From: Alentia gelatinosa
Lineage: Eukaryota > Annelida > Polychaeta > Phyllodocida > Polynoidae
Assembly: GCA_950022655.1 (NCBI GenBank)
Contig: OX465581.1
Coordinates: 32,211,300 to 32,275,299, forward strand
DNA length: 64,000 nucleotides
Direction: 5' to 3'
This document shows positions 48,026 to 64,000 of the stretch, one piece after another. The position numbers and the translations under genes are program-made. Below the pieces are notes generated by a model. That model was not told the origin of the DNA and did no database searches. It saw only the letters and a list, made by a program, of their open reading frames with translations. Within the stretch, counting starts at the first letter, position 1, and every line of letters begins with the position of its first letter.

Positions 48026-48155
48026 ACCATGATTTTGATCTGTGTGGCGGTATTCTCCTTGTAGTTGAAGCTACGTAATACTCCTCGCTGTCGCTCGGAG
48101 TTTTACTACACGTCAACTACACGGAGAATACGGCCACTCAGATCGAAATCATGGT
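48026..48155. repeat. Fold-back element, ~60 bp arms
   Basis: 48026-48088 and 48093-48155 are imperfect reverse complements (outer ACCATGATTTTGATCTG, inner GTAGTTGA and ACTCC blocks). No coding content. Confidence 0.75.
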
Positions 48156-49615
48156 CATATTGTGTATATATTTATTTGTTTTCATTCATTGAATGTTGCC
48201 TGATTTATTTCCATTCTTTCACCTTACTGGAATCATGTTTGTTGTTCATACTTGACTTAGATTTGACCAAATCAATCTGGTACTATTTATTATACTTCCC
48301 AATGAGGACTAAGGTATATCAAACAATCCACTGTTATTGGACGATAAGTGTCCAATTGAGAGGCACAATGAAGTCGAACTTCTCTATGTTCCCATTTCAT
48401 ATATCTTCCTGATTAACATCACCGGGTTAATTCACCAAAGAGCTTCCTATCTGATTTGGAATGTCAGTCGACGTCTGCATGATATCATAAAACTGTGTCA
48501 TATGCAACGTTACACGGAGAACGAGGAAGTGAATTTCCATGCCAGATTCGATCACACCAGTCCTAAGAGGGCAATCAAAGCTACAAAAGCTTCCAGTCAT
48601 TTCCGAAATACTTAATAATAATGGGCTAGATTTCCTGGTAAATCAAATTCTCTAATTACATACAAGGGGCAGGTTGGGTTGGGGGTACTTAAGGCAAGAA
48701 TAATCGCATATTCCACATAGGGTTTTGACTCTTGTAGAGTTGATAAGAGTTTATTTTATCCCCGGTTAAGAGAATGTGGGGACAGCACTCTATATTATAT
48801 TTATCATTTGTTTATGGTGTGTGTGTGTGTGTGAGCCGAGTAGACTGGTGTCTAAACAATCAGGCACCAGACAACGGAATACGTAGGCTCTTATAGGCGT
48901 TATGTAGGCGGCGGGGTGTCTGTGTGGTTATATAACAGTGTCTCTATACCATAGTATTACCTGTATAAGTGTATTGTCTACTACATAGCCTAATTATTAA
49001 CAGTCTGAAACCCCCAGTTAACCCTTCAAGAGCCACACACCATTCAACATGTACCCATACTACAGCAGGCACCAGAACCAATTGTAATGTTTGTAATTCC
49101 GGCTTTGGTAGTTAATGTTGTTAAAAGAATTTACAAATTTAAAATTTCCAGCAAATCTTTAATTTCATCAGAACTTTCCAATATTTTAAAGAATTACTGG
49201 CAACACTTAGTCAAATATGTCATGTAATTTTCATAACGATAACTTTTCAAAAAGTTACAAAGGAACAAATACAGCATTGTTCTTCCATCCCCATGTCCAT
49301 GCCAATTGTTTGAGCTGTTCCTTCAAATGACCCATTGTTATACTCCCTGAACTATATATTGCCCATCACACCAAAGTACCGCGGACAATTAACTAAATCG
49401 TATACATTACCACCCCCTGTACTATTCATTCTATTCGGTGTAGGTTAAATAAGTTAACTGTATTTATAGATTGATAACGTCATTACAACTGTACCTTACT
49501 TGTGGTTGTCGGGTGAATGGTATGAGGCCATCATGCCTGCAGGTCAGGTTGAAACTAATACCCTACGCGACAATTGGCATCATCATCATGGAATGTTTTC
49601 TTATTCTACTATCTT

Positions 49616-49618
<3 letters not shown>
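48156..49618. other. Intergenic, nothing recognised
   Basis: AT-rich, with a short (GT)n run near 48817-48833. Open frames at 48.1-48.6 kb have no recognisable motif. Confidence 0.4.
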
Positions 49619-49697
<79 letters not shown>

Positions 49698-49703
49698 TAT
49701 ATA
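49619..49703. repeat. (AT)n microsatellite
   Basis: AT run of about 40 units with a single ACAT interruption near the end. Confidence 0.95.
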
Positions 49704-50726
49704 AATACACCGTTATATTCATATAAACTGTAATACCAACCGTGTCATTTGTTACTGGTATCTAGGTTGGTATCCTGGTTGTCACCTCTCCTTTGTAATA
49801 ATTGTGTCTTTGTTGTTACTCCCACTAGTGGTAACAAGGCTGTGACGCCACGTTCCAGTAATTAAGGGTCACTCCTTCTCTTCATTTACTGAGCTTCAGA
49901 TGTATATATTTGTTCTTTACCTCCAGACACATCATTTATTATTCATTCAAATTATATAGTACATCCATGTTAAGCATCTTCCAGCATCAGCACTTAGTGA
50001 TACATTATCATCAGCATGTATCAATATTATTTATATACATATACATACTCGAACAGCTTTATTTTTGCATATATTGCAACTGTGACTACTAATTGGGTGA
50101 TCGTAAACATTTTGTTGCTACTCTTCATTAACTAATATAATTTCGCAAAAATCAAAACCAACATGTGCGTGTTGTATTCCAGCAATGGTGTTGCCCTTTA
50201 ATCATTTACAATACATATTTTCAATAAATATCACAGAAACTTCTAAAAGACCTTTAATGCTTTGATCAATTCAATCGTACTCTTAAACGCATTCGAGTCC
50301 ATATTCAAGTTCGGAAGACAATATAGAGAAAAAGGTAGAGGTTGCAAGTTGCAAGCAGACAAAATGATTTAGATGAATTTATTCGATATGGTAGCCGAAG
50401 TGGAGAATTGGTGATGATCATGTTCCTTGGAGTCTAGGTTGAATTGAATATATTGTCTGGAATATAGAGGTAATAAAAGAAACTGGGAATTGTGTTCAAT
50501 TGTGAAATGCATTGAAGAATGAGTACAACAAAGTTGATAAAATATTCATCAATAAAGCTAAATACCAGCTAGATAAGCATCAGTTAAGCTAGATGAGCGC
50601 TATATTCTTGCATGGAAAATAGGACGTCTGCCATCGGCTCAAATCTGCCATTTTCAACGTGTTTGGCATCGGTTTGCCTAATCAAAATAAGTTCAAGAAT
50701 AAATAGACTGCATTTCTACCAGACCA

Positions 50727-50816
50727 GTCCATGTAAACCTTCTGTTCTAGAGAGTGATCCCTGCATAGTCATAGTCCATGTAAACCTTCTGTTCTAGAGA
50801 GTGATTCCTGCATAGC
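50727..50816 (+). repeat. 47 bp tandem duplication
   Basis: Unit GTCCATGTAAACCTTCTGTT... at 50727-50773 is repeated at 50774-50816 with one clear substitution. It lies just past the presumed 3' end of gene B. Confidence 0.85.
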
Positions 50817-50817
50817 C

Positions 50818-50823
50818 TTTATT
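50818..50823 (-). terminator. Polyadenylation signal of gene B
   Basis: AATAAA on the minus strand, about 50 bases past the gene B stop codon at 50873. Good spacing for a short 3' UTR. Confidence 0.6.
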
Positions 50824-50872
50824 GCGAATTCTATTTACAATATCACAACGTCTACCTAAGCAAAAGGGGATT

Positions 50873-58830
<7,958 letters not shown>

Positions 58831-59934
58831 AATGACGTTGCTGTTTAGTAATAAATGATTGGCGTATACGATAACCCGAAATCACAACGGGTGAATAAGA
58901 AATTTGTTATACTATGTCCAGGTGTTCCATAGAAGATCGAGACACGTATGGTAGTGAAGTTCAGTCGGGTGAAGACTAGCTTAGCGGAAGTTTCTGGTGA
59001 TGGATGTCCTCCACATATGGGCCGCCGTTATTACTAGCTCCTACCTGAAAAGCGTTCTGTAATGTACACAGATGCGGCCTGGACTAAGCATGTGAATAGT
59101 GTCCCCCTCATGCTCCTCCGTGCATGGTGCCAGGAGACAATAGATTTGTTATGCTGTGCAACTGCCACTGCCAAACTAATCAATGCGTTCATCTATGGCT
59201 TAGGAGTCAATGCTCTTCCTGAATCCGACAAGCATCAACATGAGGCTACTAAACGGGCAGTCTTCTGTCCACCCCAAACATGATTTTCACGCATATCTAC
59301 CCCATGAGCAGCCTCCCAGTCACCATGGTAACTCAGGGATCAATCGAGCGCACACGTTCATGCTCAATAGGCGGGCTCCAGCGTCATGGCTGGCTGCCGC
59401 CGGGTTCATAGTTAATACATGCTGGTTAATGCCTCCTGTAGCCAGAGCAACAGCGTCAACCGCCGGGTCAAAGATAATTGGCCATGTGCTGACCTGATGT
59501 GAAATGATAAATGTATTAACACCTCCGCGGTGCTGTTAGCCTTATGAGTTTCCTGGCTCCTGTTTGACATTTGTCCAACTTATTAGCAACATTTTCATAA
59601 GAATTGTCTCGGTTATGCAGACTGCATTGGAATGCTGTCACCACAGTCTGACTGTGCACCTAGTCGATAACAGATCAATGATGGTTGTCCCGACCGCTGC
59701 CCATGCAGCTAGACCATCACCGACCCTTTGTTATTCACCCACCATGACATCCTCATCCCCAGTCCCCTCAAAGTATTATCCTAATCTTGCTCATCCAATC
59801 CTCCTCGTTGGTATAACGTTGGACCCATCTTAAAACATGTATACCTATCTCAATCTGTACATAAAGGACAGAAGTACCAGCTTGACCAATGCCACTTATC
59901 TGCAGCTTGGTTTGTTTGTTTGTTTGGGTAGTTT
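58831..59934. other. Gene B promoter side, no gene recognised
   Basis: Should hold the 5' UTR and promoter of gene B (minus strand). No TATA-type element could be assigned with confidence. The frames at 59062-59833 (plus) have no recognised motif. Confidence 0.4.
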
Positions 59935-60221
59935 AAGGCCCGGCGTCCACCTACGACGATATGGCCCCGATATGGTCTACGATACACCTCCCGATAAAAA
60001 GTCAAAATCGCGTCGGAGGGTCACCTGATATCGGGGCAGTTGACCACGTTTCTGCGATTAGACACCGATAAAAAAACCCATACAATGCGTGGTGGATTGG
60101 CATGTCTAGACATATTTGTACGATTTTGAACATTCACAATATGTCTCCGATATTTGCTTTTTGTATCGGTGCCATATCGGGAGGTCTAAATTTCTATCGT
60201 AGTAGGTGGACGCCAGGCCTT
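59935..60221 (-). mobile_element. MITE family G, copy 1 (inverted)
   Basis: About 286 bp with ends AGGCCCGGCGTCCACCTA and its complement, flanked by TA. The interior carries many TATCGG/CCGATA words read on both strands and reverse-complements the interiors of copies 2 and 3, so it is in the opposite orientation. Confidence 0.85.
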
Positions 60222-60929
60222 ATGTACAATTTGATCAATTAGAGGTTGGAAAGTTAGCAGGTGGGTGGGCAGGTTGGTTGGTTGCAGATGTTCATTTTAA
60301 TATGCTATATAGTGATGCAACGTATTTTATCCACTCATGGTAACCGATACACGATGCCTGTATGGATGATGGCAGATGGTCGGGTCACGTTCCTGGAAGT
60401 CACTATGTAGGTGGATGAGGGATGGGTGGCCAGTCGAGAAGTGGTCCGCTTCACGGGATGGGCTGGTGAAAGACGAGAAGGGGACCATCAGGAAGGTAAA
60501 AGGCACACAAAAACCCTATAAGCATTATTGACATACTTCGATGTCAATCACCCATGGTATATGTCAAACAGTGCAAACTCCATGCATACTATGACAATTT
60601 ACTAGATATTTGGTAAAGAATCTATTGAAGGCGACCCTGTGAAGAAGTAGACAGCCAATATGAGCACTTGTGGGACAACAAGTAAATAATTCTTTTACAT
60701 CTGTATCAAATAAGAAGGTCCATACCTTTACTAAAGATACTAAAGAAAATGTCATTCCCAAAGTAAAAAAATCATGATACAATCAACTTTTATAAATGAC
60801 TCAATATCAGAGACTATCAAGATTCGATGATGCAATAACAAGCAACTTTACAAAACTGTGAACTCTTTTGGGTTGGAATACCAAGAGGTCAAATATACTA
60901 AAGTAGTGAATTCTGTATATATCACTAGT

Positions 60930-61475
60930 TGATGCAAAGCTTTGGTTGAGCATTTTCCATAATGTGTACAGAACTACAAGAGAAACCAACATTCAATCTT
61001 TACATTATGAAATTGTTGATAGAGTGATTCTGACAAAGTCATATCTCTTTTAGAAGAAAGTCTTGAACTCTCCCTTGTGTGTTTTATGTGGTGAAAAAGA
61101 CGCAATTTAACATTTCATTTGGGAGTGTCATGTAAACAAGGAGTTCGGAAGGCACTACAATCTTGGCCTCATAAGGCCACTGGCAAATATCTGAATACCT
61201 CTATGATATATATTTTGCTAGGCCTTGATGGAAAATATATGGACAATGTATGTATTTATGATAAAATCATGCTTAAGTTCTATATTTACTGTCAGAGGCA
61301 ATTTCATAAGGGAAAAAGATATGTCTATATGAAACGTGTCCTGAACCGATCTACAATATCAGGAGAGAACAACACCTATCACACATGGAAAATAGGGAAA
61401 AGAAGTTCCTGTGGACTCGGCTTCTTGCCTAAATGGTCTAGGGACCCTTCAACTCTATTTCAACAGTGGGGATGA
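60930..61475 (+). pseudogene. L1/Tx1-type LINE ORF2 C-terminal remnant
   Basis: Reads TTRETNIQSLHYEIVDRV, then CVLCGEKDAI-stop-HFIWEC (the C-x2-C-...-H-x4-C zinc-type motif of L1-clade ORF2 tails, about 61077-61130). After a frame change comes the tail from 61119 with LLGLDGKYMDN and KIMLKFYIYCQRQF (the K.fIy segment). A stop and a frameshift make it a pseudogene. It differs in type from the other three LINE remnants. Confidence 0.7.
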
Positions 61476-62051
61476 AAGTCAACGATCCTCCATATTCAAC
61501 AACCAAGTATTCCTGGACTGGTCTACCCTACCCCCCAAAAATTGAATGAGATGATCACTTTTTTAAACTATAAATAAAATGGGGATATTATACCACAAAA
61601 AAGAGGACTGGCCCTCCAAAAAGAAATATATATGCACCCATGACCGTGCCAATTAAATATTGAGGGAATATTGTTATCTACAACAGGAATAGGATATTCT
61701 ATTACATTGATTATGACTGTCTAGATCAATAGGGATTCTGAAATGAAATACTGTATGTAAAAGGGGAGCCAGTGAGGTGTTTTCCACTATCTTCATTTGA
61801 TGAGAAATTATCATCTTCTGAAGATATTTCACATATGACAAACTTGTCTAGGTCTATGTCATTCTCAGGCTTAGATTGTACACTGATTTCACTGTGACTG
61901 TTGAGAAGTTCCTGTGATTCATGTGCTATGATGGTTTTGATCTTCTCTTCTTTTTGCAAGTTAGTGGTAGCTTATGGTGTTCCATGTATAGCCAGTTCAA
62001 CTAGTGATAGTTTGCCATGTTCGCCTTCACCAAGTAGGTTTTTCAAGTGTA
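61476..62051. other. Non-coding, nothing recognised
   Basis: Possibly LINE 3' flank. A short acidic minus-strand frame (61726-61959) has no known motif. Confidence 0.35.
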
Positions 62052-62334
62052 AGGCCCGGCGTCCACCAACTACGATAGAATCGTAGACCTCCCGATATGG
62101 CACCGATACAAAATGTCAAAATTGGTGCCATATCGGGAAGGTGCAAAATCGTAGACATATGTCTAGACATGCCAATCCACCATGCATCCCAATGGGTTTT
62201 TATCGGTGTCTAATCGCAGAAACGTGGTCAACTGCCCGATAGCAGGTGACCTTCCGACGCGATTTTGATTTTGCATCGGGAGGTGCATCGTAGGGCATAT
62301 CGGTGCCATATCGTAGTAGGTGGACGCCGGGCCT
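62052..62334 (+). mobile_element. MITE family G, copy 2
   Basis: 283 bp, flanked by TA on both sides, ends AGGCCCGGCGTCCACCAA. The interior is close to copy 3 and to the reverse complement of copy 1 (for example CCAATCCACCATGCAT and GACCTTCCGACGCGATTTT). Confidence 0.88.
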
Positions 62335-63130
62335 TAAGGCCGATGAGGATATAGCTGCTCAATTGCAATTCCATTTTACGGCGAGCACCATTTAATAGCC
62401 CAGTGCAAGGCTGGGTATAGGTCCTGCGAGCTATCGGGTCTATTTTTGTCTATGTGGTACAAGACCTTTGTCTTATTGCCTTCAGGAGTTCCAGTTGACC
62501 AGTGTAGGTTGATTATCAGAAAACTGTATTCCTGTGGAGTAATCTTCCAATACTGAACCTGTGTTCTGCGGATGTTTAAAATGAGGTCTTTAGACCAGGT
62601 TTGAAACCACTGGTAATACAGGTGAGGTATCAAAAGACAAATACATGTATACCGTTTCCCCATAACTATATACAATAAAACTTCGTTATGATAAAGTTCT
62701 AGAAACCAGAGAAAAGATTTTTTTGTAACTGAGGTTTGTTAAATCCACAGTTTGCATGGGCCTTCAAATATTGTAGAAACCTCTTTAGATTTACATTATA
62801 TAAATCATATTTCTCTGAATAGGAAGATATGATACAGTGAAATATGTTAGAGAACTTAGTTTTTGTAACAAGTCATCATATCATATGTTATATAGACAGA
62901 TTCAGCCAAAGACTGCAGAAATATTTTGCAAAATCAGAATGTAATTATAGTGGGGGATTCATAATCAACAGTACTTCTCCAAATCCTTACTTAATCGAGC
63001 AAATTGTCACATAGTAAAAATAACTTTGTTATATCCATGTTTCTGTTCTGTAAAAAAAGGCATAAAAGCATAAATTGCACTGGGCAAATTACTTTGCTGT
63101 TACCGAGTGTTTGCTATAACCGAGATTGTT

Positions 63131-63413
63131 AGGCCTAGCGTCCACCTATTACGATAGAAATTTAGCCCTACCGATATGGCGCCGATACAAAAAGCAAATA
63201 TCGGAGACATATCGGGAAGGTACAAAATCGTAGACGTATGTCTATTCATGCCAATCCACCATGCATTGTATGGGGTTTTTATCGGTGTCTAATCGCAGAA
63301 ACGTGGTCAACTGCCCCGATATTAGGTGACCTTCCGACGCGATTTTCATTTTTTATCGGGAGGTGCATCGTAGACCATATCGGAGCCATATCGTAGTAGG
63401 TGGACGCCGGGCC
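63131..63413 (+). mobile_element. MITE family G, copy 3
   Basis: About 283 bp with ends AGGCCTAGCGTCCACCTA and GGTGGACGCCGGGCC, TA-flanked. Same orientation as copy 2, about 1.08 kb further on. Confidence 0.88.
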
Positions 63414-63504
63414 TAATAATGACGTTTAACTGTACCTCAAAACATTAAGATATTTACCTTCTTTGAGCTTCCAGGGCCCATTTCAAATCTGGGCAAACAA
63501 CGAG

Positions 63505-63540
63505 TTAAGTCAACTTAGTTCTCAGACTAAGTTGACTTAA
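63505..63540. repeat. Perfect 15 bp-arm hairpin
   Basis: TTAAGTCAACTTAGT and its exact complement around a 6-base loop, with weaker pairing extending outward. Probable fold-back remnant. Confidence 0.75.
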
Positions 63541-64000
63541 ATCGAGATTTGTGGAGCGGATGAGTTATGGGAAGAACGCTCTGAAATTCTTTGTTCTGAT
63601 GATAGTTTTTATACATTCAGTTTGCAGAATATCTGAAGACCTTACTTCACATGCCCATAATTGGGACTTTCTTAAATGAATGTCCATTACATTAATGTCG
63701 CAAGTTGCCATCCTTTGTATGGCCACAAAACCTCTGTCCTGACACACGTCCTATCTCTAAAAGTTCCCACGAGACACGTGGGTGGAAGGCTTATGGTGTT
63801 GCGGTAACTCTCAATTCATGGTTCCTAACAGACTCTTCAGGTGGCGCCACATGGCTGCGCACACCTGTGTATGTACTTGGTAACATCTAAGACAAAGTTT
63901 AATTGTACCATGCTTGGGTAATAAAGAATAAGAGTCAATCTGTACTGAACAACTTCTCTGAAAGTCACTCGTACAGTATACCTATCCTTGTTATTATCCT
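63541..64000. other. Non-coding, nothing recognised
   Basis: No gene or repeat supported up to the window end. Confidence 0.4.

Noticed and set aside
59062..59833. Series of plus-strand frames upstream of gene B
   Set aside because: No recognised motif on either strand; kept as unannotated promoter-side DNA.

Overview
This is eukaryotic nuclear DNA from an animal, most likely a marine invertebrate (a lophotrochozoan or a non-vertebrate deuterostome; I cannot name the species). The reasons are introns with GT-AG borders, AATAAA signals, a rhodopsin-type GPCR, several LINE-type reverse transcriptases, a Ngaro-type tyrosine-recombinase retrotransposon, many palindromic MITE-like elements, long (AT)n tracts and TTAGGG-like repeats. 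Most of the window is AT-rich and non-coding. Nearly all short open frames are chance or transposon debris.

Layout. 0.6-0.9 kb: LINE reverse transcriptase scrap. 1.3-2.7 kb (+): intact single-exon GPCR coding region. 2.7-15.9 kb: no credible gene; fold-back and MITE-like repeats, notably at 6.0, 6.8, 14.15-14.97 and 15.2-15.6 kb. 15.96-23.05 kb: a nested transposon stack. A decayed LINE (+) carries a pogo-like MITE inside its ORF and a 4.54 kb Ngaro element (minus strand, 18,328-22,868) inside its 3' untranslated region. 24.35-25.44 kb (-): a second LINE remnant. 26.7-33.9 kb: fold-backs and microsatellites. 34.0-35.4 kb (+): an intact unknown 452-residue basic protein. 40.3-42.3 kb (-): two-exon gene A. 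43.5-45.0 kb: LINE and multicopy-gene remnants. 50.9-58.8 kb (-): four-exon gene B. 59.9-63.4 kb: three copies of one ~285 bp MITE family and an L1/Tx1-type LINE tail.

The main biological point is that genes A and B are paralogues in the same orientation. Each starts with a 45-residue first exon ending in Lys at a phase-0 intron and continues into the second half of an apparent CARD-like (death-fold) domain. A shared HRE-[YF]-GAS motif and long coiled coils follow. This is the layout of CARD-coiled-coil signalling adaptors. The single-exon gene at 34 kb has an N-terminal helical region that can be laid over the same fold, much more weakly. The 34-59 kb stretch may therefore be a small, undescribed cluster of death-fold/coiled-coil adaptor genes. 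Gene A lacks two introns that B has. Domain calls were made by eye and need profile or structure searches.
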